DNA of 64,000 nt from Paractinoplanes atraurantiacus (GTDB lineage: Bacteria > Actinomycetota > Actinomycetes > Mycobacteriales > Micromonosporaceae). The stretch is from contig NZ_OBDY01000005.1 in the NCBI RefSeq assembly GCF_900215205.1, positions 130,261 through 194,260 on the forward strand, given 5' to 3'. Made by a program: the position numbers and the translations under genes. Positions 42,800 through 51,051 of the stretch are shown piece after piece. How positions within the stretch are numbered: the first letter of the stretch is position 1; each line of letters opens with the position of its first letter. Under the pieces are notes generated by a model. The model did no database searches. It saw only the letters and a list, made by a program, of their open reading frames with translations, and was not told the origin of the DNA.

Positions 42800-43723
42800 T
42801 CAGTCCAGGACCTGCCAGGCCAGGAGCTTGCCGTCGTCACCACCGGTGAAAAGAGTCTTGCCGTCGGGCGTGAATCCCAGCGCGTTCAGTCCGCTACTGT
42901 GCGCTTCTTTGGTCTCGACCTCTACGCCATCGGACAGACGGTGTAGGCCGAGGTATCCCGACCACATTCCCATCGCGCAGTGCTCTCCGTCTGGGTGGAA
43001 CGCCGCCGCGGTGTAGTCCATCGATCCGAAGACCTCGGGCAGGTGGGGATCGGTTTCACCGGTGCGCCAGACCGTCACCGCGCCCGTCTTGGGAGTGATC
43101 GCCAGTAGATATCGGCCATCAGGGCTGAAGCCTAGCCATCGAAGCCGCGGAGAGGAACCGGCCAGGCTGGCCGTGACCTCACCGGCGCTCAGGGAATACA
43201 GTTCGACGACGGCATTGCCCCATCCACCGATGGCAAACGACTTTCCGGAGGGATGGAGGGTGATGAGGGGCGTGGGTGAGTCGGGCTCATGACGATCTGG
43301 CTGGTCCGGGTGCCAGACAGACTCACCCGTCAGCCAATCTACGATCTTGACCTCGGTCCCGGTCACGGCGAGCAGACGGCCGGCCATGGCCACCGACTCC
43401 ACCTCTCCATCGATCGGGGTGGTAGCCGATCCCGCGCCGAGGTCGATCAGGCTGAGGCGCTTCTCGGCCAGCCCGGCCACCGCCACGGTGTCATCGTCGC
43501 CGTGTACAAGCAGGTTGCAGACATCCTGGTCGGCCGACAGAGGGCACGGATCGGGATCGGGAAGACGCGTGAAGGCAGGCAATTGCCACCGGCTCAGCGC
43601 ACGATGCCGCCCGGACGCTTTCTGCCCGACCACCACCTCGCTCCCACCAGGGCTGATCGACAAACGTCGCACATGTCGGGGATTCGTGAGCGGAACCTCG
43701 AATGGATCTTCACCCAGTCTCAT
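42800..43723 (-). CDS. WD40-repeat protein, candidate immunity partner
   Basis: This 307-residue protein has about six to seven WD40-type blades, for example LRWLGFSPDGRYLLAITPKTGAVTVW, TAAAFHPDGEHCAMGMWSGYLGLHRL and LNALGFTPDGKTLFTGGDDGKLLAW. No signal peptide or enzyme domain is present. Its ATG shares one base with the stop of the upstream effector-like gene (TGATG), the arrangement expected of a toxin-immunity pair. GC content is lower than in the eCIS genes. A scaffold role is an alternative. Confidence 0.85.
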   Translation of the reverse strand: MRLGEDPFEVPLTNPRHVRRLSISPGGSEVVVGQKASGRHRALSRWQLPAFTRLPDPDPCPLSADQDVCNLLVHGDDDTVAVAGLAEKRLSLIDLGAGSATTPIDGEVESVAMAGRLLAVTGTEVKIVDWLTGESVWHPDQPDRHEPDSPTPLITLHPSGKSFAIGGWGNAVVELYSLSAGEVTASLAGSSPRLRWLGFSPDGRYLLAITPKTGAVTVWRTGETDPHLPEVFGSMDYTAAAFHPDGEHCAMGMWSGYLGLHRLSDGVEVETKEAHSSGLNALGFTPDGKTLFTGGDDGKLLAWQVLD

Positions 43724-46700
43724 CAGATGATCGGCTTTCCGTTCTCGTCCAGGAGGGGCCTGCCGTCGATACGCTTGGCGTTTGGGATGCCGCCGTCCGC
43801 GATGTCGCTGCTGAACGTGTCTTTCAGTTCGAGATTGTCGCTGAACTGATCGCCGTCGGCCTTCCGGCTCGTGTTGAACTTCTCCGTGACCAGACGCCAG
43901 CCCGATATGTCGACATTATGGCCCCGGCGGGCGTCGTCTCCGGAGCCGCGTCCTTCACGGAGCCAATGGGTGGCCAGTGGCTCCTCATGATCGACGACAT
44001 GCTTGATCTTCGCTACATGATCGACCTTCAGCGTGCCCTGGTCGAATTCCGTACCCCAGCTTTCCGGCAACTGACGGGCCTTGTCGAGCGGCACCATCTC
44101 TTTCTTGGCCTGCGGGGTGTACCCCTTGAGGAGGATGGCACGGACCTTGTCCACCAGGCTCTTCTTCTCCTTCGCGCGCCAGTTCGTCGACATGGCTTTC
44201 CACCCGCTCCGGTAGTTGTACAGCCTTTCGCGCACATCGAAGCCGCGCGGGATCCTACGGACACCTGACTTCTTGAAGAATTGCTCCAGGCCCTTCATCC
44301 TGCTCAATGCCTTGATCTGGGTGGCAAGCGTCTCCTCGAGGTCTCGGTAGAGACGGTGTTCCGCTTCGGCCATCCACATTTCCTTCAGCTGATCAGCCTC
44401 GGCCTGAGTCTTGACTCGCTTTCGCACGTTCTTCGTCTTCTTGCGGTTCTCCACCCTGGCCTTGACCCGGCTGAGGGTCGTCGCCTTTTCCCTCTTCCAG
44501 CGCTTCTCGGCCGCTTCCAGATCGTCGAGAGTTCCCTTCAACTTCGCCAACTCGGTCCGAGCCGCGTTCTTGTCGTCAGGGTTGGCGATTTCATTGACCT
44601 CACGCTGAAGATTCGCATAGACGGATCTGACCTCTCCGGCGAACCGGCTCGCGAGCTTGAAATCCAAGCCGGATCGGCCGGCGTCACCGCTGAGGGTGTG
44701 CGTCTCGCCGGAGGTCATGGCGAACGCCTTCTTGATCACCTTGGGCCGGAATGTTCTGAGCTTCCAGTTGATCTTCTCCGCTCCGTCTTCGGCACGCTTC
44801 TCCGACGGCCGGCCGGTCTTCGGGTCCCGGTCCTTCGGGTCCCGGTCCTTCGGCATCCGCTTGCGCTTGTCCATCGCCGCCTTGAGCTTGGACCACAGCT
44901 TCTTCACCAGGCCGACGATCTTGTCGATCACCCAGTCGATGGCTCGGTTCACCGGGCGGGCCAGTTTCTGGAAGGCCTCTCGCACCTTGCCGGCTATGCC
45001 GCCGATGCCCAGGATCGCGGCCAGCGCGCCTATCAGCACCGGGATCGAGCGGGCCAAAGCGTTCTCCACCAGCGCCGCCACGCCGCCCGCGCCGCCCTTT
45101 GCTATGGCTATGACCGCGTCCAGGACCGCGTTGACGAACTCGATGATCTGGCGGCCCTGAGTCACCACGAAGCGGATGATGTCGATGATCATCTTGCAGG
45201 CGCGGATGAAGGCCGAGGCCGGGTTGAACAGGGACACGATCCACGTGACGCCCGCTATGAGGATCGTCGGCAGCAAGTAGCCGACCAGGTTTTTGATCAG
45301 GTCCTTCTTGAGGTCGCCGACCCTGGTCTTCAGGTCGGACCACATTCCCTTTACGCCGTGCTTCTTCGTGTCCGCCACCAGCGGCACCGCCGTCTCGGCC
45401 GCGCTCACCGCCTGCTCGGGAACCTTGCGGACCAGCCGCGACCTGATGTTCATCCAGGACAGGCCCAGCAGGGCCGCGATGATCATGAGGATGCCGAGGA
45501 TGTCGAAGCTCGGCGGCAGGACCAGGCCGGCCGTGCCGCCGACGCCCAGCAGCCACGCCAGCACGCCCTGCTCCAGGTGCCGGCCGGCGTTCTTGGCGAA
45601 CAGCTTCAGACCGCCGCCGACCGCGCTGACCAGCTTGCCCAGGAAACCGATCGGGTCCTTCAGGATCCCGCTCACCGCGGACGCCGCCTTGCGCAGGACG
45701 CCGAGGAGCAGACTTCCCAGTTCTTTGATCGTACGGATGACCCCGCCGATCGCGGCCGCCGCCTTCGAGACGAGCCCCTTGTTCTTCTCCTTCTCGGCCG
45801 CGATCTCGTCGTCGACCGCCTTCACCGCGTCCGCGTACTTGGTGGCCAGCGTGTCGACCAGCTCGGTGCCCTTGTCGTCGACCGTGTCCCGCAGCTCGTC
45901 GAACTTGCCCTCGAAGTCCGCCGCCGCCGTACGGCCGATCGCTTTGAGGTCCGCCGGAAGCTTGTCCACCGCGGCCTTGAGCTCCTTGCGGCCGGTGGCG
46001 ATGCGGGTCTTGGCCCGCCGCAGCTCCCGCTCGATCGTCTCGGCGATGTCGGTGATCACCTGGCGCATCGCGGTCAGGTAGTGCGCCTTGGCCGTCTCGT
46101 AGATCCGGTTCGCCTCTTCGGGCAGGTCGGCGAACAGGTCCTTCACCCACCGGGCCTTGCCGCGCACGCCCGAGTAACGCCGGTCCTTGTACTCCTCCAT
46201 CCCCCGCTCGTGCTCGGCGGTGAACCGTTCCCGGGCCCGTTTCTCGTCCCGCGTGAACTGGTCGTCCACCGTCTTGTCCAGGTCTTTGAGGATCTTCTCG
46301 ACGTCGTCCTTGGTCTTGTCGAAGACGTCCTGGAGGATCGCGGTGACCTGGATCCGCTTCTCCTCGTCGCTGCCTTTGGTGGCGACCTTGCCCGCGCCGA
46401 CGTTCTTCCCGGTCGTCACCCGGCTGCCGTGCATGGCGGTCATCGCGGCGGCCCCGCGGTTGGCCGCCACCTTCTTGACGTCTTTGATTTCCTGGGCTTC
46501 TCCCGTACGGAGTTGGCCCGGCGCCGTCTCCGAATGGGCTTCCATCGTCTTCTTGTCCTGGACCGCCTTGTCGAACCCGGGTTCGCGGGCGTTGTCGAAC
46601 GACAACTGCTCCTCGGTGACCTTGGCGTCGGCCATCTGCCGGTCGACCCGGGCCGGCCCGGCCGACATGTCGGTCGCCGAGGCCGGCAGCGGATCCGGCG

Positions 46701-47646
46701 CGGCCAGGCCCGGATCGGGCGTACCCGGCCGCCCCGGCACCTTGTCCGCGGCCAGCGGCACGACCGTCTTCTCGTCCGGCGCCGGCGCGGGCGTCGCGTG
46801 GGTCGTGTCGGCGATCTCCTTGGCCGAGGCCTCCTTACCTTCGCCGACCTTGCCCTGCACCTCCTTCTTCACCTCGTCGGCCTTGCCGGACTCGCCGAAG
46901 CTGTCCGCCTCGTCGAGGTTCTTGGGGGCCCGTTTCGCGACGGCGTCCTCCACCGCCCGTACAAAATCGGCTTTGTTGAACTCTTTGGGTTGAGCGGCGT
47001 CCATGTCCTCGGCGTGCGCCGCTTTGCCGCGGGCCTCCCGATCGTCACTGGGCGGCACCGAGGCGGCCTGAGCCGCCCCCGCCTCGGCCTTCGGCGGCGG
47101 ATGGCTGGAGGCGATACGGCGCTTCTTCGCCCGTACGTCTTTGCGCAGCACCTGGAATTTCGGATCGCTCCCGGGCGTACGCGGACCGGCCGCCTCTTTC
47201 TTCGCCGCACCCTTGTCCGGCCCTTCGGCCGAGACCGCTCCTTGGTCCTTCTGCTCCGGCTTGGCCGCGGCCGGCGGAACCGCCTTGACCACAGGCCGCG
47301 GCGCCACCTTTCCCGTCCCAGGAATGCCCGCCGCCTGACCGCCCGTCGCAGGAGTGCCTGCCGCGGGCGCGTTTGTCGCGGGCAGTGTGCCGCCGTGCGT
47401 TGCCACGGCCTGGTTACCGATCAGGTTCTGGGCGGCCAGCAGCATCTGCCCCGGCCAGCTCCCCGGAACCGGCGCCCCACCGCCCATCGCCACCGACACG
47501 GCCGCGTTACCGGCGAGCGCCCGGGCCTGGACGACATCCGCGGTGGTCCCTTCCCGCCCACTCGGCGCCCGGCCGTTGTCCAGCGCCGACTGCACGGCCG
47601 GGGCAACCGCCGGCCGTGGCGCGCGAACCTTCACAGGAGCAGGCAT
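43723..47646 (-). CDS. Candidate eCIS effector / polymorphic toxin with C-terminal HNH-like domain
   Basis: This is a protein of 1307 residues. The N-terminus has two copies of the LxGNxAV motif (ARALAGNAAV near 41-50 and QNLIGNQAV near 73-81) often seen at the start of eCIS cargo proteins, then a Pro/Ala/Lys-rich linker to about 430. Next come coiled helices (430-640), a hydrophobic segment (about 690-885) with several membrane-like helices, a charged helical region (960-1180) and a C-terminal nuclease-like motif: VDHEEPLATHW (about 1218-1228), then N1244 and WRLVTEKFNTSR (1250-1261). No DUF4157 HExxH was found. GC drops toward the 3' end. The nuclease call is from pattern only. Confidence 0.75.
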   Translation of the reverse strand: MPAPVKVRAPRPAVAPAVQSALDNGRAPSGREGTTADVVQARALAGNAAVSVAMGGGAPVPGSWPGQMLLAAQNLIGNQAVATHGGTLPATNAPAAGTPATGGQAAGIPGTGKVAPRPVVKAVPPAAAKPEQKDQGAVSAEGPDKGAAKKEAAGPRTPGSDPKFQVLRKDVRAKKRRIASSHPPPKAEAGAAQAASVPPSDDREARGKAAHAEDMDAAQPKEFNKADFVRAVEDAVAKRAPKNLDEADSFGESGKADEVKKEVQGKVGEGKEASAKEIADTTHATPAPAPDEKTVVPLAADKVPGRPGTPDPGLAAPDPLPASATDMSAGPARVDRQMADAKVTEEQLSFDNAREPGFDKAVQDKKTMEAHSETAPGQLRTGEAQEIKDVKKVAANRGAAAMTAMHGSRVTTGKNVGAGKVATKGSDEEKRIQVTAILQDVFDKTKDDVEKILKDLDKTVDDQFTRDEKRARERFTAEHERGMEEYKDRRYSGVRGKARWVKDLFADLPEEANRIYETAKAHYLTAMRQVITDIAETIERELRRAKTRIATGRKELKAAVDKLPADLKAIGRTAAADFEGKFDELRDTVDDKGTELVDTLATKYADAVKAVDDEIAAEKEKNKGLVSKAAAAIGGVIRTIKELGSLLLGVLRKAASAVSGILKDPIGFLGKLVSAVGGGLKLFAKNAGRHLEQGVLAWLLGVGGTAGLVLPPSFDILGILMIIAALLGLSWMNIRSRLVRKVPEQAVSAAETAVPLVADTKKHGVKGMWSDLKTRVGDLKKDLIKNLVGYLLPTILIAGVTWIVSLFNPASAFIRACKMIIDIIRFVVTQGRQIIEFVNAVLDAVIAIAKGGAGGVAALVENALARSIPVLIGALAAILGIGGIAGKVREAFQKLARPVNRAIDWVIDKIVGLVKKLWSKLKAAMDKRKRMPKDRDPKDRDPKTGRPSEKRAEDGAEKINWKLRTFRPKVIKKAFAMTSGETHTLSGDAGRSGLDFKLASRFAGEVRSVYANLQREVNEIANPDDKNAARTELAKLKGTLDDLEAAEKRWKREKATTLSRVKARVENRKKTKNVRKRVKTQAEADQLKEMWMAEAEHRLYRDLEETLATQIKALSRMKGLEQFFKKSGVRRIPRGFDVRERLYNYRSGWKAMSTNWRAKEKKSLVDKVRAILLKGYTPQAKKEMVPLDKARQLPESWGTEFDQGTLKVDHVAKIKHVVDHEEPLATHWLREGRGSGDDARRGHNVDISGWRLVTEKFNTSRKADGDQFSDNLELKDTFSSDIADGGIPNAKRIDGRPLLDENGKPII

Positions 47647-47769
47647 CCGAAGCCCACAATCCCACCATCACCGTCGCACCGGCGCGGCCCGAGCGTCACC
47701 CCCGCGTCACCGCCGGCACTCCGCGCGCTTCACCGGACGTCAGGCTGGTCGCGAAGGCAGGATGGAATC

Positions 47770-48188
47770 ATGGTTGACGAGGTTGAGGACCTTTGGCACA
47801 CCATCGTCGATTGGCTTCGCGGCCATGCGCCGGCAACCGCGGCTCACCTCCGCCCACCGGCCACCGACGAGTCGCTGTCGTCGCTCGCCGCCGCGTTGGG
47901 AAGGCCCCTTCCGGCCGATCTGCGGCGATGGTGGCAGCTGGCGGACGGGATGACCACGAATCGGCGTGGGACGACGGCGTCTACTGGGAGAGCCTCACCG
48001 ACATGCTCACCGACGTCCGCGACGCGCTCGTTCATGGCCGGCCGGCCCTCGTGGCCTACGCCGAACGTCGCTTACAGCACTTCGCCGGTCACACGGTGGA
48101 CGCCTCGACATGTCGGGCGACGGTGGACGCGGCCGGGCATCTGGAATGGACTGAGCAGGAGGTCGGCTCCCCCGGTCAGCGGGGCTGA
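47770..48188 (+). pseudogene. SMI1/KNR4 (SUKH) family protein, internally deleted and frameshifted
   Basis: From the ATG at 47770 about 60 residues match the family start (IVDWLRGHAPATAAHLRPP, ALGRPLPADLRRWWQLADG). Near 47950-47985 the core is lost and the match continues in another frame with the family end: VYWESLTDMLTDVRDALVHG and ATVDAAGHLEW, to the stop at 48188. The usual middle part of about 60 residues is absent. SUKH proteins are common immunity proteins of nuclease toxins. The gene is divergent from the candidate toxin gene across 123 bp. Confidence 0.7.
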
Positions 48189-48204
48189 GCAAAGAATCGG
48201 CTGC

Positions 48205-48711
48205 TCAGCCTTGGCGGGTGCCGTCGAGGGATTCGCGGATGATGTCGGCGTGGCCGCCGTGGCGGGCGGTCTCCTCGATCATGTGAAAGAGGACGTAGCG
48301 CACGTTGCAGTCGATGATGTCTTTCCGCGCGCACGGGCTGTCGAGGTCCATCGACGCGACGATGGCCCGGGACTCCTCGATCTGCTCGCGGTAGTACGCG
48401 ACCCAGTGGTCCACGGTGTCGCTCTCGTCGACCTGCATGTCGGCGTCGTAGGGGTCGGGCATGACGGCCGGCCAATTCTCGGGGAGGTCGCGCCCGGCCA
48501 TGACGACCTGAAACCAGCGGCGCTCCCAGGTGGCCGCGTGCTTGATCAGCCCCAGCAGCGACAACGAGCTGGCGCTCGGCGCCGTCCGGGCCGCGGCATC
48601 GTCGAGACCGTCGAGCGTCTCGATCAGCATCTTGCGCTGAGAATCGAGAAAACCGTTCAGGGCATCGCGTTCCGAGGTATAGGCGACTCGCGCGTCCCGG
48701 TAGTCGGACAT
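48205..48711 (-). CDS. DinB-family / DUF664 protein
   Basis: This is a four-helix-bundle protein of 168 residues: RDALNGFLDSQRKMLIETLDGLDD, LGLIKHAATWERRWF (first metal-ligand His), and MIEETARHGGHADIIRESLDG (the HxxxH-like pair near the end), the DinB metal site. Such proteins are thiol-dependent transferases or unknown enzymes. It ends just before the SUKH remnant and begins 38 bp after the PucR gene on the same strand, so readthrough from that operon is possible. Confidence 0.88.
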   Translation of the reverse strand: MSDYRDARVAYTSERDALNGFLDSQRKMLIETLDGLDDAAARTAPSASSLSLLGLIKHAATWERRWFQVVMAGRDLPENWPAVMPDPYDADMQVDESDTVDHWVAYYREQIEESRAIVASMDLDSPCARKDIIDCNVRYVLFHMIEETARHGGHADIIRESLDGTRQG

Positions 48712-48749
48712 GCGGGGATGCTATCGACCCTGATCAAGCTCGACCGCCC

Positions 48750-50345
48750 TCAGCTGGGGAACAGGCGTAGCTGGAGCATGGCGCCGAAGCGGGACTCCGG
48801 GTCGGTCAAGTCCAGGTCGCCTACCTCGGAGAGGCGGCGCAAGCGGTAGCGGAACGTGTTCGGGTGTACGTGCAGGGCGGCTGCGGCGGCCACCGCGTCG
48901 CCGAAGGCGTTCAGCCAGGCGGCCAGCGTTTCTACCAGGTCGGCGTTGTGTTCGGCGTCGTACGCCATCAGCTTGGCCAGGGGGCCGCTCGGGGTGTCGC
49001 CTCGGGCGGCTACCGAGTCGCGCATCTCCAGGACTATCGCTGCCGTGTAGACGTCGCTCAGGCGGGCCACCCGGCGGCCGCAACCGGAGTGCAGCACCCG
49101 CAGAGCGCGGTCAGCACTGGCCCGAGCCGCGGAAAGCGTAGCCACGGTTGCGGCCGATGGGCTCACGCCGACCAGGGCCGGCACCCGGTCGCCGACCCGG
49201 TCCAGGAACTCGGTGGCCACCCGGACCGCGCGCTCCTCCGTCACCGCCGGCAGCAGGCCGTACGCCACGTCGCCGAGCAGGGCCACCGCGCTTCCCGCGT
49301 GGACCGCGCTCAAGTGCATGGCCAGCGCGTCGGTCAGGCGCTGGCGGTCGGCGGCCAGGCCGGAACGGTCGGCGGCCGACTCCACCGCGGCCGGGGCCAG
49401 CGCCAGCACCACCAACGGCTGGTCGGCCAGGCCCAGGCGGGCCAGGGATTCCCGGGCGCCGGATCCGCCTTCCAGCGCCGTGCCCACCAGTTCTGTGCGC
49501 AGGCGGCGCTCGACGTCCGCGCCCGCCCGCAGGCGCAGCAGGTGCAGGGCGACCAGTTTGGCGGCGTCGCTGAACGCCCGCGCGCGGTCGGGGGTCAGCG
49601 GCTCGCGCACCGCCGCCCAGATCGAGCCCAGGAACTCGTCGCCCGCTCGGACGGCCACGGCGGCCCGGGGCACCGAGAAGTCATCGGCGCCGCTGGACGG
49701 CGGGGTCACGTAAACCGGTTCTGAGCTTCGGTGCAGATCCCGGTGTACGCCGGCGACGGTGAGCAGGCGGGCGAAACGTTCCGGGACCTGGCGGCCCAGG
49801 ATGGTCTCCACCCGGGACTCGTCGGCTTCCTCCTGGCGGCCCGAGAAGGCCAGCACCCGCGAGTCGGGGTCTTCGATCGTCACCGGGGCGTCGACCAGGG
49901 CGGCCACCGCGTTGGCCAGGGCGAACAGATCACCCGAGGGCAGGCCGCCGAGGGTTTCCGGGCCGCCCACGTCGCCCTGGCTGAGCATCGAGCGCAGCAG
50001 AGCCGCCAACTGCGCCCAGGAAGCGCCGCGGGTCAGGGCCAGCAGTGCCACCCCGGACTCGTCGGCGGCGGCGCGGACCTCGTCGGTGGCCGCGACCGGG
50101 GCCCGTACGACCAAAGCGGCGTGACCACCCAGGGAGCGCAGGAGAGCCGCGATCTGTTCGGAGGAGTGCAGGCCCACCCCCAGCACCAGCGCCGGCGTGG
50201 GCAGATGCGGCTCGTCGAACGGGTCGTGGATGGCGATGCCGGCGATCGGCTCGGGTGAGCTCACGTCGCCGTGCACCAGGTCGAGCAGCGTGGCGCCGAG
50301 GTCGTCGAGGACCCGGCCCAGGCTGGCGCGCGGCAGCTGGCTCAT
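48750..50345 (-). CDS. PucR/CdaR-family transcriptional regulator
   Basis: This is a 531-residue regulator. The C-terminal PucR HTH_30 domain (about 470-525) reads NADLVETLAAWLNAFGDAVAAAAALHVHPNTFRYRLRRLSEV. Upstream is a GAF-like/GGDEF-like central part (about 150-420) with VAVRAGDEFLGSIWA. Members usually respond to a nutrient. The start ATG at 50345 lies 10 bp after the ATPase stop, so it is the last gene of the peptide transporter operon and probably its regulator. Confidence 0.9.
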   Translation of the reverse strand: MSQLPRASLGRVLDDLGATLLDLVHGDVSSPEPIAGIAIHDPFDEPHLPTPALVLGVGLHSSEQIAALLRSLGGHAALVVRAPVAATDEVRAAADESGVALLALTRGASWAQLAALLRSMLSQGDVGGPETLGGLPSGDLFALANAVAALVDAPVTIEDPDSRVLAFSGRQEEADESRVETILGRQVPERFARLLTVAGVHRDLHRSSEPVYVTPPSSGADDFSVPRAAVAVRAGDEFLGSIWAAVREPLTPDRARAFSDAAKLVALHLLRLRAGADVERRLRTELVGTALEGGSGARESLARLGLADQPLVVLALAPAAVESAADRSGLAADRQRLTDALAMHLSAVHAGSAVALLGDVAYGLLPAVTEERAVRVATEFLDRVGDRVPALVGVSPSAATVATLSAARASADRALRVLHSGCGRRVARLSDVYTAAIVLEMRDSVAARGDTPSGPLAKLMAYDAEHNADLVETLAAWLNAFGDAVAAAAALHVHPNTFRYRLRRLSEVGDLDLTDPESRFGAMLQLRLFPS

Positions 50346-50355
50346 GCCGGCCAGC

Positions 50356-51051
50356 CTAGGGGCGGGGGACAGCATCCAGCAGCTCTCGCGTGTATTCGTG
50401 CTGAGGCTCGTCCAGCAGCGAGACCGGGCCGTACTCGACGATTTTGCCCTGGCGCATGACGGCGACGATGTCGCTGACGTAGCGGACCACGGCCAGGTTG
50501 TGCGAGATGAACAGCATCGTGAGGCCCATCCGCCGTTGCAGGTCGCGGACCATGTTGAGGACGGCGCCCTGAATGGAGACGTCGAGGGCCGACGTGATCT
50601 CGTCGGCCACGATCACCTCGGGGCGGCCGGCCAGGGCGCGGGCCAGCGCCACCCGCTGCCGTTGACCGCCGGAGAGCGCGCCGGGCCGGACGCCGGCCCG
50701 TTCCGCCGGGAGGCCGACCATTTCGAGGAACTGAGCGACGTCCGTACGGCCCCGGGCGACCTCGGCGATCGAGGCCCCGATGGTCATGCGGGGGTCGAGC
50801 GCCGAGTACGGGTCCTGGAAGACCATCTGCACCGGCCCGCCTCCGCGCGGGTGCGGATGGATCCGCCCGCTGGTGAGCGGGACGAGCCCGACCGCGGCCC
50901 GGGCCAGCGTCGACTTGCCCGAGCCGGATTCGCCGACCAGGCCGACGACCTGGCCGGCCGGCACCGCCAGGTCGACGCGGTCGACGGCGACCGTGCCGTG
51001 CCGGCGGGAGCCGAAACGGACGGTCACCTCCTCGAAGGTCAGCGAACGCAT
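50356..51051 (-). CDS. Peptide ABC transporter ATPase (DppF/OppF-like)
   Basis: This 231-residue ABC ATPase has Walker A GESGSGKST, Q-loop VFQDPYSALDP, signature LSGGQRQRVALARAL, Walker B VIVADEITSALD and H-loop ISHN. It lacks the C-terminal oligopeptide-binding extension (oligo_HPY) of many DppF proteins and stops after HEYTRELLDAVPRP. The ATG at 51051 overlaps the S12 hydrolase gene by 13 bp. It pairs with the ATPase half of the fused protein. Confidence 0.9.
   Translation of the reverse strand: MRSLTFEEVTVRFGSRRHGTVAVDRVDLAVPAGQVVGLVGESGSGKSTLARAAVGLVPLTSGRIHPHPRGGGPVQMVFQDPYSALDPRMTIGASIAEVARGRTDVAQFLEMVGLPAERAGVRPGALSGGQRQRVALARALAGRPEVIVADEITSALDVSIQGAVLNMVRDLQRRMGLTMLFISHNLAVVRYVSDIVAVMRQGKIVEYGPVSLLDEPQHEYTRELLDAVPRP

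Noticed and set aside
43723..47646. DUF4157 metallopeptidase domain in the candidate effector
   Set aside because: Many eCIS cargo proteins carry it, but no HExxH motif is present in the 1307 residues.
44281..48849. A 1522-codon plus-strand frame opposite the candidate effector
   Set aside because: It is rich in Leu/Arg/Asp/His without domain pattern and opposite a long protein with sensible domains; it also spans the SUKH remnant and the DinB gene.
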